A stretch of DNA of 64,000 nucleotides from Bin55 sp965116055 (GTDB taxonomy: Bacteria > Pseudomonadota > Gammaproteobacteria > Pseudomonadales > Azotimanducaceae): positions 62,001 through 126,000 of the forward strand of contig OZ220466.1 of NCBI GenBank assembly GCA_965116055.1. Direction: 5' to 3'. Shown here in pieces: positions 9,339 through 19,900 of this stretch. How positions within the stretch are numbered: the stretch's first letter is position 1; every line of letters begins with the position of its first letter. Position numbers and translations under genes: made by a program. The notes beneath the pieces are model-generated. The model worked only from the letters and a program-made list of their open reading frames with translations, did no database searches and was not told the origin of the DNA.

Positions 9339-10176
9339 GTATCTCACCTTATCGCTGCGCTGTGCCAACGCACAACTAGCTGCGATTGAAGCTCATTTCG
9401 ACAGTTTGTGCCCGAGTGCGATATCGTTCCGCGACGGCAATCCCATGCGAACCGAACCGGCCCTAGACGGACATTGGGAGGTCGTCCAGGCCCAAGCCTG
9501 GCTGTCAGCGAACGTCAACGCCGAGAATGTACGACGCGAACTGGAAGCGCTAGGCGGATTCGATGTGCGAACAGAGTTCGTTGACGCCGCCGCTTGGTCA
9601 AAGCAAACTCAACCATCGCAACCACATTTACGTATCGGCCCGTTTTTAATCGGCTCTAACCTTGCCAAGGCTGATCCGGCATGCATAAAACTCGAACTAA
9701 CGCCTGGACTCGCATTCGGAACGGGGGAACACGAAACTACTGCCATGTGCTTAACTTGGCTTGCTGAACAGAGCCTTGCCGGCAAACGAGTGCTTGATTT
9801 CGGTTGCGGTTCCGGCATTCTCGCCATTGCGGCCAATAAACTCGGCGCCTCCGAGGTCCATGGGGTCGACAACGATCCGATTGCAATAGATGTTGCCGCA
9901 GCCAACGCCCAACGTAACGGTGCGACGCTTACCCTGGAACCCAAACTACCTCAAGTTCCACCATTCGATGCGGTCGTGGCAAACATCTTGGCCGATACAC
10001 TAATAGCGTTCGCACCTCAAATCGAACGAGCCCTAAAACCCTGTGGCTCGCTCGCACTGTCAGGTATCCTTGAAAGCCAAACGACGGAAGTGCAGAAGGC
10101 GTATCCAAACATTGCATTCGAACCACCTCAATGTCAAAACGGGTGGGTTCTGCTCACCGGTAAGCTAAAACCATAA
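9319..10176 (+). CDS. prmA: Ribosomal protein L11 methyltransferase
   Basis: PrmA methylates lysines and the N-terminus of ribosomal protein L11 using S-adenosylmethionine. The N-terminal substrate-recognition domain is followed by TPGLAFGTGEHETT, the PrmA-specific block, and then VLDFGCGSGILAIAA, the SAM-binding motif I. VVANILADTL is the NxL(A) catalytic-region block. The length of 285 residues is normal. It overlaps the preceding exported-protein gene by 20 bp and is followed by purH. Confidence 0.93.
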   Translation: MTKATSKYLTLSLRCANAQLAAIEAHFDSLCPSAISFRDGNPMRTEPALDGHWEVVQAQAWLSANVNAENVRRELEALGGFDVRTEFVDAAAWSKQTQPSQPHLRIGPFLIGSNLAKADPACIKLELTPGLAFGTGEHETTAMCLTWLAEQSLAGKRVLDFGCGSGILAIAANKLGASEVHGVDNDPIAIDVAAANAQRNGATLTLEPKLPQVPPFDAVVANILADTLIAFAPQIERALKPCGSLALSGILESQTTEVQKAYPNIAFEPPQCQNGWVLLTGKLKP

Positions 10177-10264
10177 TTTCTCACTGTTGGCGGCACGACT
10201 GATTGATAGCACGCAGTCACCGCTATGAGTTGCCGCGTGTTCCTTGCCACCCATAGGATTGACC

Positions 10265-11782
10265 TTGCCTTACGCGCTAATCAGCGTAACCGATAAAACT
10301 GGAATTACCGATCTAGCTAAGGCCCTCGCAGAGCGACAGTTCTCCATCCTGAGTACCGGTGGTACCGCACGCTGTCTACATACGAGCGGGATTCGTGCCA
10401 TCGAAATCGCCGATTTCACGCAATCGCCCGAAATGTTAGGTGGTCGGGTAAAAACGCTTCATCCACGTGTGTTCGGTGGTATTTTGGGACGCCCCGAAAT
10501 CGACCGTGAAGACTTTCAAACGTATGACTTGAAAGCCATTTCGATGGTTGTGGTCAATTTATATGAGTTTGAAAAGACAACCGCAATCGAAGGTTTGATG
10601 TACGACGATGCGCTTGAAGCGATTGATATCGGCGGTGTGTCACTGATTCGAGCAGCAGCCAAAAACCACGCGCATGTGCTTGTAGTTGTTGATCCTCATG
10701 ACTATCCGGAAGTCGCCGAACGTATTGCCAAAAACGCGATTGATACGAAGTTCAGAGCGCGCATGGCGGCGAAAGCGTTTCGTCATACGGCAGCATACGA
10801 TGCCACGATTGCAGGGTATCTCTCAACCGATGAGCAATTCCCGGAACGACTCACGCTGACGTATGTACGCGATGGCGTCATGCGCTATGGCGAAAATCCA
10901 CACCAAAAGGCAGCGTTTTACCGAGATCCAGGCAGTACTCAAAAACTCACGCAACTGCAAGGTAAGAAACTCTCGTACAACAATATAGCCGATATCGACG
11001 CCGCATTAAGATGCGTGCAAGGCTTAGCAGGCCCAGCCTGTGCTATCGTTAAGCATGCTAACCCATGCGGCCTAGCGATCGGTTCGTCACTAGCTAACGC
11101 GTACGACAAAGCTTTACGCACGGATCCCACTTCGGCTTTTGGCGGCATCGTCGCGTTCAATAGCGAGCTTGATGCCAAGACGCTTGATCAAGTGTTGAAA
11201 AATCAATTCGCTGAAGTCATCGCAGCGCCGTCGTTTGGTGTCGGCATACGCGGGGCGGCACAACGCAAGAAATCCTTGCGACTCGTAAAGGTCACTGGCG
11301 GAGCCGAGTCAGGTGTGCGGTTAATCGTGTCGACCGTCAGTCAAGGTGCGCTCGTGCAGGAGGCGGACAATGCCAATCTTGAAGACGCGACATGTCGCGT
11401 CCTAACGGAACGTGAACCAACTCATACAGAGCTACACGATTTGCATTTTGCGTGGCATGTCGTCAAGCAGGTGAAATCCAATGCCATCGTATTTGCGCAC
11501 GAAGGTGCAACCGTTGGTATCGGCGCTGGGCAACCTAATCGCGCGATGAGTGTACGTATCGCGGCAATCAGGATGCAGGAAGAAGGTTTAGGTCAAGCCG
11601 GCTGCGTCATGGCGTCGGATGCATTCTTTCCTTTTCGCGACGGGATAGACAGCGCCGCACAAGCCGGCGTAACCGCCGTTATTCAACCCGCCGGATCCAT
11701 TCGAGACGACGAAGTCGTTCGCGCATGTAATGAATACGGCATAGCCATGATCGCTACGGGAATGCGGCACTTCAAACATTAG
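10265..11782 (+). CDS. purH: Bifunctional AICAR formyltransferase/IMP cyclohydrolase
   Basis: PurH performs the last two steps of IMP synthesis. The N-terminal MGS-like cyclohydrolase domain is visible (ISVTDKTGI, STGGTAR, HPRVFGG), followed by the AICAR transformylase domain (RYGENPHQ, KHANPCG, AFGGI, SDAFFPFRD). There is no ATG at the expected start. The TTG at 10265 is preferred because TAGGA ends 7 nt before it; a second in-frame TTG lies at 10244. The resulting 505 residues are normal. purD follows after 363 bp with its own promoter. Confidence 0.93.
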   Translation: MPYALISVTDKTGITDLAKALAERQFSILSTGGTARCLHTSGIRAIEIADFTQSPEMLGGRVKTLHPRVFGGILGRPEIDREDFQTYDLKAISMVVVNLYEFEKTTAIEGLMYDDALEAIDIGGVSLIRAAAKNHAHVLVVVDPHDYPEVAERIAKNAIDTKFRARMAAKAFRHTAAYDATIAGYLSTDEQFPERLTLTYVRDGVMRYGENPHQKAAFYRDPGSTQKLTQLQGKKLSYNNIADIDAALRCVQGLAGPACAIVKHANPCGLAIGSSLANAYDKALRTDPTSAFGGIVAFNSELDAKTLDQVLKNQFAEVIAAPSFGVGIRGAAQRKKSLRLVKVTGGAESGVRLIVSTVSQGALVQEADNANLEDATCRVLTEREPTHTELHDLHFAWHVVKQVKSNAIVFAHEGATVGIGAGQPNRAMSVRIAAIRMQEEGLGQAGCVMASDAFFPFRDGIDSAAQAGVTAVIQPAGSIRDDEVVRACNEYGIAMIATGMRHFKH

Positions 11783-12075
11783 AGCGCGTTTCAAAGCATC
11801 TCAAACATGGCCATTCGAACTAAACGATGTACAGAGTCCGCTTGTTTTGGACGCTTTCATGAGATATAACCTATTGAAATATAACAACATAAGAAATTAC
11901 ACTTTCGTCAAAATCACAAACTTTCTCCAGAGGCTGCCACAATATCCGCAACAACGCTGATTCCTCATTGAGAGACATCTAGGCCAACTCAGGCAAAGTG
12001 AGTATTTACACTGTGCCTTACCTAATGCCTTGTGTGATTTATACCGTGCCCAATCAGTGCGCGTAGCATCTACAT
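11783..12075. other. Intergenic stretch between purH and purD
   Basis: I see no gene or stable repeat in this non-coding stretch. It becomes AT-rich toward purD, where the promoter is annotated separately. No PurR-like palindrome was recognised. Confidence 0.5.
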
Positions 12076-12105
12076 TCGACAAATTTTTATCAATATATGT
12101 ATAAT
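12076..12105 (+). promoter_or_regulatory. Sigma70-type promoter of purD
   Basis: The -35 hexamer TCGACA (12076-12081, 5 of 6 to consensus) and a perfect -10 TATAAT (12100-12105) are 18 bp apart. The predicted start of transcription is near 12112, about 34 nt before the purD ATG. It would let purD be expressed independently of purH. Confidence 0.6.
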
Positions 12106-12145
12106 ATATTGAGGTTTTGAGGGGCTCCCCCGTTAGTAACGCTCT

Positions 12146-13423
12146 ATGAAAGTACTCGTGATTGGTTCAGGGGGACGCGAACACGCACTCGCATGGACGA
12201 TTGCACGATCGGCTAATGTAGATCAGGTCTTCGTCGCGCCAGGAAACGCTGGAACCGAGATGGAACCGAAATGCTCGAACGTTCCGATTGATGTCAATGA
12301 TTTCAACGCGCAGATTGATTTCTGTCAACGGGAGAAGATTGATCTCACCGTTGTTGGACCCGAAGAACCATTGGTTCATGGCATTCGCGAACTGTTTGAT
12401 GAAGCAGACTTGAAGTGCTTCGCGCCCAGTCGAAAAGCAGCGCAACTCGAAGGATCCAAAGGCTTTGCCAAAACATTTATGCAACGCCATGGTATTCCCA
12501 CTGCTGCTTTCCTAACTACTGCGTCACTTGATGAAGCAGTTGCCTATATCAAAACTCAGGGCTGTCCTATCGTAATCAAAGCGAATGGACTTGCAGCCGG
12601 CAAAGGGGTCGTGGTCGCGCAAACCGACGCGGAAGCGATCGAGGCTGCAACAACGATGCTATCCGGTGAACGCTTCGGCGACGCGGGACGAGAGATCGTG
12701 CTCGAAGAATTCCTTGAGGGGGAAGAAGCTAGCTACATCGTCATTTCTGATGGAGAAACCGTTTTGGCGTTCGCCAGTTCGCAAGATCACAAGCCGGTTT
12801 TCGACGGCGGTCGAGGTCCGAACACTGGTGGTATGGGAGCCTACTCGCCAGCACCGGTTGTAGATGCAGCCGTTGAGGCCAAAATCATGAACGAAGTCAT
12901 TCGACCAACAATTCAAGGTATGGCGGAAGAAGCAACACCCTTTCAAGGTTTTCTGTATGCGGGATTGATGATCTCCAAAACGAAAGAGCCGAAGGTCATT
13001 GAGTTCAACTGTCGGTTCGGCGATCCGGAAGCGCAACCTGTGTTATACCGCCTGCGTTCGAACCTCGCAGAACTTTGTCTCGCCGCTGTCAATGGAGGGC
13101 TCAAAGGCCAGAGTTTGCTATTTGACAAACGTTCGACCATTGGTGTTGTAATAGCGTCTGGCGGCTATCCCGACCGATACGATACAGGACATGCCATTAC
13201 TGGGTTAGACCGAATTCCACCCGGGACGAAGATTTTTCATGCCGGCACACAACGCCGCAACGGTCTAATCCAGACGACGGGTGGTCGTGTGCTCTGTGCC
13301 GTCGGGGCAGACGAGGACCTCAGGCGTGCACGCGATCTCGCATATCACGCAGTTGACGCGATTCAGTTCAAAGATCTCCACTATCGCACCGATATCGGAT
13401 ATCGGGCTCTACAACGATCTTAA
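12146..13423 (+). CDS. purD: Phosphoribosylamine-glycine ligase (GARS)
   Basis: PurD makes glycinamide ribonucleotide from phosphoribosylamine, glycine and ATP in purine synthesis. The N-terminal block VIGSGGREHALAW and the ATP-grasp blocks ANGLAAGKGVVVA, EEFLEGEEAS and EFNCRFGDPEAQ are all present. The length of 425 residues is normal. It starts at ATG 12146 behind a strong sigma70-like promoter. In many gammaproteobacteria purH and purD form one operon; here the 363-bp gap and separate promoter suggest looser linkage. Confidence 0.95.
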   Translation: MKVLVIGSGGREHALAWTIARSANVDQVFVAPGNAGTEMEPKCSNVPIDVNDFNAQIDFCQREKIDLTVVGPEEPLVHGIRELFDEADLKCFAPSRKAAQLEGSKGFAKTFMQRHGIPTAAFLTTASLDEAVAYIKTQGCPIVIKANGLAAGKGVVVAQTDAEAIEAATTMLSGERFGDAGREIVLEEFLEGEEASYIVISDGETVLAFASSQDHKPVFDGGRGPNTGGMGAYSPAPVVDAAVEAKIMNEVIRPTIQGMAEEATPFQGFLYAGLMISKTKEPKVIEFNCRFGDPEAQPVLYRLRSNLAELCLAAVNGGLKGQSLLFDKRSTIGVVIASGGYPDRYDTGHAITGLDRIPPGTKIFHAGTQRRNGLIQTTGGRVLCAVGADEDLRRARDLAYHAVDAIQFKDLHYRTDIGYRALQRS

Positions 13424-13582
13424 CCTACGACCTAGGCATTCCGTAATTGAGTGATTTGGACTGGCAATAACCCCCGGTCGTGGAGCTTTAGCTCTGCTTC
13501 CATTGACCTAAACTATCTAGATCCCGTTTAACTCCAACGCGAATTACGACGCACCAATTGGTTCAGCAACTGCAGAGCTTGC

Positions 13583-14326
13583 TTATTTGGTATTCTTTAG
13601 TTTGTGTTCACGAGGAAATAGTACTGAAACTGCATAATCAATCTCAAAACTATTTGTGTTGAACCATTCAGCACCTATGATGTTCTTGATAGATTTATCT
13701 CGTTCGCGGAAGTAGTGGTGGAGCATTCTCTCGTACTCTACCGCTCGACTCTCATTTTTACAACCAAGGCGCATTAGATAGCAAGGTATTTCGGGTAAAT
13801 TGGAACCAAAATCTGTCAGTCTACGATTAAACCCACCTGCACCTGTGCGCCCGATCTTAATTGGGAAACAGGTTTCGCTGGAATCTCCTTTATATTTTGG
13901 CAAATACCAAGCATAAACCTCGTGAGCCCCCTCACCATAGTCCTGTTGTGGAACAAGATCAGCTTTTTCATTTATTTCTGAAACATGTATCGGTTCGGAT
14001 ACACTAGCGTCGTTATTATCGAGATCATCATAACCTTCGTAAAGGTAAACACCATCACTAATTCGTTTAAATGGAATTTCATGACGAGATAGGCATTTTT
14101 TTACTACACTTACTGCCGACTGTAGTTCGGCTCTGCTATTCTGATAATTACCACCTAGTCTTTTGAATTCATGCACAAAGAGATCTACTATTTGTTTACG
14201 TTCGTACGCTCTACCTTTAAGAAACAATCCTGCTGTTTGGGAAATATGCAACGCTGCTTTTGTGCTAAATTTTTTGCTGGAAAGATACTCCCACAGCTGA
14301 TCTATATTGTTTTCTTCTTTCTTCAT
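13583..14326 (-). CDS. GIY-YIG nuclease family protein (247 aa)
   Basis: The C-terminal half carries a GIY-YIG-like domain of the T5orf172 type. VYAWYLPKYKG is the GIY-like strand, and FPIKIGRT holds the second motif plus the catalytic Arg. NRRLTDF and a later Glu-rich helix (ESRAVEYERMLHHYF) follow. The N-terminal half (about 1-110) looks like a helical, possibly DNA-binding region. It is AT-rich compared with its neighbours and stands alone in reverse orientation between purD and the oxidoreductase gene, which suggests acquisition. I chose the ATG at 14326 over an upstream TTG. Its role is unknown; defence or mobile DNA are the usual contexts. Confidence 0.7.
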   Translation of the reverse strand: MKKEENNIDQLWEYLSSKKFSTKAALHISQTAGLFLKGRAYERKQIVDLFVHEFKRLGGNYQNSRAELQSAVSVVKKCLSRHEIPFKRISDGVYLYEGYDDLDNNDASVSEPIHVSEINEKADLVPQQDYGEGAHEVYAWYLPKYKGDSSETCFPIKIGRTGAGGFNRRLTDFGSNLPEIPCYLMRLGCKNESRAVEYERMLHHYFRERDKSIKNIIGAEWFNTNSFEIDYAVSVLFPREHKLKNTK

Positions 14327-14396
14327 ATTGTCAGTCAACAATGCAAAGAAGGAATAATATCAATGCGGCTTTAAGCACAATGTAATGTAAGGCGTT

Positions 14397-15404
14397 ATGA
14401 AAATCGATATCGGTATTAATGCCGATCCATTGACGATCGCTGAAGCTGCAAAAAACATGGAACAACGGGGGTTTGACGGCATACGCGTATCGGAGACGAA
14501 TCGCGATCCCTTTGTGCCACTTGCCGTTGCCGCGACGACCACCTCATCAATTGAGCTAGTCACGTCGGTAGTCGTTGCTTTTGCTCGCAACCCTCTATCG
14601 TTAGCGTATCAGGCTCACGAACTTAACCGACTTGCGAACGGCCGCCTCGTGTTAGGTATTGGCTCGCAGGTCAGACCGCACATTGAACGCCGTTTTAGTA
14701 TGCCGTGGTACAAACCAGCTCGACAAATGCGCGAATTCATCAATGCCATGCACGCGATTTTCGCGTGCTGGTATGACGATGTGCACTTGAACTTTCAAGG
14801 CGAGTACTACAAGCACACTTTGATGCCTTCAACGTTCACGCCGCCCGAACGCGACAGCGCATACAAACCTGAATTACTGCTATCTGCTACTGGACCACTT
14901 ATGACGAAAGTCGCTGGGGAAGTAGCCGACGGGCTCATAGCTCACCCGTTTTCCACAGAAAGATATCTGAAAGAGGTCACACTTCCAGTAGTCGAAGGGG
15001 GCCTAAAGAAACGCGGACGAACGCTTGATTCCTTTCAAATCGACTATGCTCCTATGCTTGCAACCGGCTTGACGGATGAGGCATTGGAACGTGCAATTGA
15101 TGCCGTAAAAGACCGTATCGCGTTCTACGGATGTACGGTCGCCTATCGACCCGTGCTCGAACTACACGGTTGGGGTGCTTTGCAGGACGAGCTGATTCCA
15201 TTGAATCGCGCTCATCGACGGAGCGAAATGGCTGCGTTAATTGATGACACGATACTTCACACTATCGCTATTGTCGGCAAACCGAACGAAGTTATCGACG
15301 AAATGAAACGACGATTTGACGGCACGGTTAGTCGTACAGGATTTAGTGGCATCCCTCTGGACCGTCCTGAATTACCGGAACTGCTTGAAATGCTGAAAAC
15401 TTAA
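14397..15404 (+). CDS. Luciferase-like (LLM class) flavin/F420 oxidoreductase (335 aa)
   Basis: This resembles the TIGR03617-type group of luciferase-like monooxygenases. The TIM-barrel start is MKIDIGINADPLTIAEAAK, the typical VTSVVVAFARNPLSLAYQA block follows, and GRLVLGIGSQ is the conserved strand-and-loop. Members use FMN or F420; no nearby F420 gene helps to decide. TAAGG lies 6 nt ahead of the ATG. Its stop is 2 nt from the coq7 start region, so the two are probably co-transcribed. Confidence 0.8.
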   Translation: MKIDIGINADPLTIAEAAKNMEQRGFDGIRVSETNRDPFVPLAVAATTTSSIELVTSVVVAFARNPLSLAYQAHELNRLANGRLVLGIGSQVRPHIERRFSMPWYKPARQMREFINAMHAIFACWYDDVHLNFQGEYYKHTLMPSTFTPPERDSAYKPELLLSATGPLMTKVAGEVADGLIAHPFSTERYLKEVTLPVVEGGLKKRGRTLDSFQIDYAPMLATGLTDEALERAIDAVKDRIAFYGCTVAYRPVLELHGWGALQDELIPLNRAHRRSEMAALIDDTILHTIAIVGKPNEVIDEMKRRFDGTVSRTGFSGIPLDRPELPELLEMLKT

Positions 15405-15408
15405 TGCG

Positions 15409-16038
15409 ATGGTTCGTGAGTTTTTAGAAGACCTCGTGTTGGTGGCCGACAGTGGATTACGGGCCATGACCGGCAACCATCAAACTAAGGCTGATCTGAC
15501 GGTCTTTCCGACCTCTGCCGAGCTCTCGGAGAAGGACCGCCAAACCGCCGCTTCGCTCATGCGAATTAATCATTGCGGTGAAGTTTGCGCTCAAGCTTTG
15601 TATGAAGGGCAGGCATTAACTTCTCATACAGCAGAAGTACGCCACCAACTCAAGCAAGCGGCACAAGAAGAGCGCGAGCACTTGGCCCTATGTCGCGGGC
15701 GTTTAAAGGAACTTGATGCGAGACCAAGCGTACTCGAACCCTTGTTCTTTGTGACATCAATTGCCATTGGTGCCATTGCTGGCCGATTAGGCGATAAAGT
15801 GGGCTTGGGGTTCGTCGAAGCAACTGAAGACGAAGTTTGTAAGCATTTAGACCGGCATATTCAGTCGGTTAGCGGGAACGATCCGCGCACAAAAACCATA
15901 TTAGAAACCATTCGCGCCGACGAGGCGAAGCACCAACAAGTCGCACGCGAACGCGGCGGGACTGTGTTTGCCAAACCAATAAAGTCGTTGATGGGCCTCG
16001 CTGCTAAAGTCATGACGCGCACAACCGCACATATATAA
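15409..16038 (+). CDS. coq7: Ubiquinone hydroxylase Coq7 (DMQ monooxygenase)
   Basis: Coq7 performs an aerobic hydroxylation late in ubiquinone synthesis, using a carboxylate-bridged di-iron centre. The ferritin-like ligands are visible as MRINHCGEVCAQALYEGQ, EEREHLALC, FVEATEDEVCKH and RADEAKHQ. The length of 209 residues is normal. It indicates oxygen-dependent ubiquinone synthesis. A possible terminator at 16118-16158 follows. Confidence 0.92.
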   Translation: MVREFLEDLVLVADSGLRAMTGNHQTKADLTVFPTSAELSEKDRQTAASLMRINHCGEVCAQALYEGQALTSHTAEVRHQLKQAAQEEREHLALCRGRLKELDARPSVLEPLFFVTSIAIGAIAGRLGDKVGLGFVEATEDEVCKHLDRHIQSVSGNDPRTKTILETIRADEAKHQQVARERGGTVFAKPIKSLMGLAAKVMTRTTAHI

Positions 16039-16117
16039 GGAACCTCTCAAAACCTCGTTTTTAGGTTTGTCGGTCACATTGTGCGATGATGATAAATGAA
16101 TATTGAACGCTGAAAAG

Positions 16118-16158
16118 CACCCAAGATAAGGTCATATAGACCCAATTTGGGTGTTTTT
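16118..16158 (+). terminator. Possible terminator after coq7
   Basis: CACCCAA (16118-16124) pairs with TTGGGTG (16147-16153), and TTTTT follows. The loop is long (about 22 nt), so the assignment is tentative. Confidence 0.35.
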
Positions 16159-16740
16159 CATGAAGTTGTTTAGACCATGGCCTCGCGCGCTAAAAACACC
16201 AGGTAGTACATGTTGTAGAGCAAGTTTTGAAGCCAATTCGCCGGTCCAACCCGATGGTGCGGATAAATTTACCGCCCGGTTCGTTTTGGCAACTGGCAAA
16301 CACATGCTCCACACGCACACCTTGGCTCGCCGCCGATTCTCACGACGTTGGCATGCCGTGAGAACCCGATGCCGACCGCGCTTGAGCATCAATCACCCGT
16401 GAAGTGAGGCCTGCGCCCGTAGCATCGCCTCCAGTTCTTTCGCTTGATACGCAGCATCCCATAAAGAGACCCCTCGCGTTGGCGACCATCAATGAACGCA
16501 TCCACCCACCGTGACATCATGGTCATTATCGGGTGTGGTAACTTGCCCCGAACGAGATTGTTTCGACATCAACATGCACATGGTTCTTGTAACCGTAGGC
16601 TACCTTCCCATGTTTCTTCGTCCAGCGCTTCTAAGATCGGCCGAAACCTCTCGAAATCAACCAATTGTTTGATCTGCTCTAACGGGTCGCCGAGTCGGTC
16701 GAGCTCTTCGTAGGCTGCCCATTCACTAATAAAGTCTTGA
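16150..16740 (-). pseudogene. IS5-family transposase remnant downstream of adhesin 1
   Basis: On the minus strand, fragments of an IS5-type transposase can be read in order with frameshifts and stops. First come an N-terminal piece containing QIKQLVDFERFRP-like residues (around 16690-16640) and a YKNHVHVDVE block (around 16590). A WDAAYQAKELEAMLRAQ block (around 16440) follows, then a C-terminal RVEHVF-like block with FIRTIGL (16320-16200). It points the same way as the adhesin gene. The same N-terminal remnant lies behind adhesin 2, so the remnant was there before the loci diverged. Confidence 0.7.
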
Positions 16741-16845
16741 TTCGGTCATGATGGTGGCGGGACTCATAAATAGGTAACAGGTTGTACATAGACCCTTACA
16801 AAGTGCATTTGAGACTTTTACATACTCCGAACCCCGATGCATTGA

Positions 16846-16879
16846 ATAAAAACCCCGGCACGCTCGCGCGTACCGGGGC
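16846..16879 (-). terminator. Rho-independent terminator of adhesin 1
   Basis: On the minus strand a GC-rich stem, CCCCGGTACGCG paired with CGTGCCGGGG (16853-16878), is followed by a T run (16848-16852). It lies 54 bp behind the adhesin stop codon and is conserved at adhesin locus 2. Confidence 0.85.
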
Positions 16880-16932
16880 TGGAGAAGAGCGCGCAACAAT
16901 GGCATGACCATCGTCACGCGGGGTCTGTCAGC

Positions 16933-19900
16933 TTAGAAACGCATCGTCGCGTGCAAGCCGACTTGACTATGACTGACGCCCGGACGCTCGTCCACGCGTC
17001 CAGCGGCCAGACGGACATCCAGATCCTTCGCCTGGCGCACCCATGGCCGCACGCTCGCGCCGACCAGCAGCTCGCGCCGGGTCCCATCGCTCATGCGCAC
17101 ATCCACGAACGGCGTCAACAGATAGCGTTCGCGCGCCACCAGCAGACCGTAGCCTACCTGGGTTTCCAGCGATGCCTGCGCCCCGCCGTTGGCCATGCCC
17201 GTCAGCACTCCGTAGGACTGCCCGACGCGGAGGGTATCTTCCCACAGGATCCCCGTGCCTATCGCATCCGCGCCCCAGCGCGGTGCTATCGTGACCGACA
17301 CGCCCGTCGCCTGCGCCGACGGATTCAACGTCGCCAGCAGACTGAAGCCCGACTCGCGATAGTCGTCCGCACCGTGCAACGCCAACGTGCGTCCCTGCGC
17401 TTCCAGCGTGAACGCCGGCGTCGTCATGCGGATGCCGCCGGCCAGTTCCAGGCCCGAACCCGTCTCGCCGTCGCCGCCGTCCGTGCGCACGTTCACCTGC
17501 CCGAACGGTTCCAGCATGCCGCCTTCACCCGTGTCCGTCGAGAACGAGCCCTCAAGACCGAGGCGCAGACGATGCACGTCCGTCGCCAGACCATCCGCCG
17601 CACCCGGACCTTGATCCGTCTCCAACGATGCCAGCGCCGCATCCCCGCGCAACGCCAGGTCGAACCGACCCACCTGCGTCAAGGCCTGCTCGCCGCCAAC
17701 CATCGCCAGCTGCGACCGTAAATCGCTGCCCGAGGTGGTCGTCGTGCCCGCCACCGTCGTATCCAACTCACCGCGACCGAAGCCGGCCACGCCCCACAGC
17801 GACATGCGTTCACTCGGGCGGTAACTCGCATACGGCAGCACCGTCGTCAACTGCATGTCCATGGCCTGGGACGCCGTGCCCCAGGCGTAATCGGAGTCGC
17901 CGCCCTGGCGCGCCACGGCTAGCCCCAGCAGCCAACACTCGGCTACCGCCACATCCGCACCCAGGTAGACGCTCGTCGCCGTGCCATCGTAGCCACTGCC
18001 TTCGTAGGTCTGACGGTCCACATCGCCCCACACCGACCACCTGGAGACATCTTCACTCGACCCCAGGTTCAACGCAAAGCGTTGACCGAACTGCGACTGC
18101 AACTGGTCCATACCGCTCAGCGCACCGCTCGTGCCTGCCGACGACCCGGCCATGGCATCGCCTGCCAGCACCCCAGTCGACCCTGGCGTATTGACCGCAT
18201 GCACCATCTGCCAGGCTGCCGCACCCTGCGCCGCGACCGTGCGCGAAGGCGCGGCAGGATCCTGCGGCGCCCACTCGTCCAGCCACGCATCCAGGGTGAG
18301 GTCCGCACTGCGCGCGTCCGTCGTGAGACGCGCACCCACGCTGGATGACGCACTCGCCAACAACGCCCGACCAAACCCGGCAAGCGATTCCGCCGCCACG
18401 GCCTTCAAGGCTCCGTCGCCCACCGTGACCGACCCCGTCACCGTCGCTTCGCCGCCATGCGGATCCGTCGCCGTGATCGTGAGCGTCGTCGACCCGCGTG
18501 CGATCGGACTCACCCGCGCCTGCGTCCCCGCAAGCGCTGCCGTCGCAATCCCCGCATCCGCCGTCGCCACCGTGTACGTCAACGGATCGCCATCGTCGCT
18601 GAACAAACCCTCGATCGTCGGCGTGGCGGCCGCACCACCCACTTCCAGAACCACCGGACTGAGCGAGTTGGCGACTTCCGGCGCCACATTCGCCACCGTC
18701 ACCTGCACCTCGTCCATGACGTGACCACCGTCCATATCCGTCGCCGTCAACGTCAATACCGTCTCGCCCACAGCAAGACCGCGCAGCGTCAACTGATGAT
18801 CCGCACCAAGCGTGGCCTCCACCAACATCGCCTCGGCCGTCGTCACCGTCACCGTCAACGGCTCATCCGTATCCGGATCGCTGAATACGCCACTCGTATC
18901 AAGCGCCACATCCGCCACCCGCGTGATCGTCTGATCCATCACTGCCGCCGCCACCACCGGCGCCACATTCACCACCGTCACCTCGAACGTGTCCGTCGCA
19001 CTCGCCCCGTTCGCATCCATCGCCGTCAACGTGATCTCGGTCGCACCGACGGCCTGCGCCGTCACCGTCAACTCGGTTCCCTGGAGCATCGCTTCAGCCA
19101 CCGCGCCATCCGCCACCATGACCGTCAAAGTCAGCGACGATGGCCCATCGTCCTCATCCTGGAAGGTCGGCGCCACATCCAGGGTCAACGGCTCACGCCG
19201 ATCCATCTCCTGATCAACCAACGCCTGGGCCACTTCCGGCACCACATTCGCTACCGTCGTCATAAACATCGTCGACACCGTCCCGCCATCCACATCCAGC
19301 GCCGTCAACGTCAAGGTCGTCGACCCTACGGTCAGACCCCGCAGCGTCAACATCTGCTCGTGCAATGCCGCCTCCACGATGCTGCCGTCCGCCGCCACAA
19401 CCGTCACAGTCACTGGCGCATCCGTATCGGGGTCGTGAAAGGTCCCGCTCACATCCAGGGTCAGGTCCGCCACCCGCGTCGTCGTTTGATCCGGCACCGC
19501 TTCGGCCACGACCGGCGCGATATTCGCCACCGTCACCTCGAACGCGGTCGTAATCGTATCACCCTGATCATCCATGGCCGTCAATGTGACCGTCGTCGTG
19601 CCGACTGCGAGCGCCTGTAGCGTCAACGCCGCCCCAGCCACCACGGCATCAACCACCGAGCCATCACCCACCATTGCCGTGAGTGCCCGAATCTCACCGT
19701 CGTCATCCATGAACGTCCCCGTCAGGTCAAGCCCCAACGGTGCCCGCCGGTCGAACGTTTGCGCATCTATTTGCATCGCCACGGTCGGCGTGACGTTCTC
19801 GACCGCCACGACAAACTCGTGCGCCGCCGTCCCGCCATCCACATCGGTCGCCATGACCGTCACCGTCGTTGACCCCACATGCAGACCTTCCACCGTGAGT

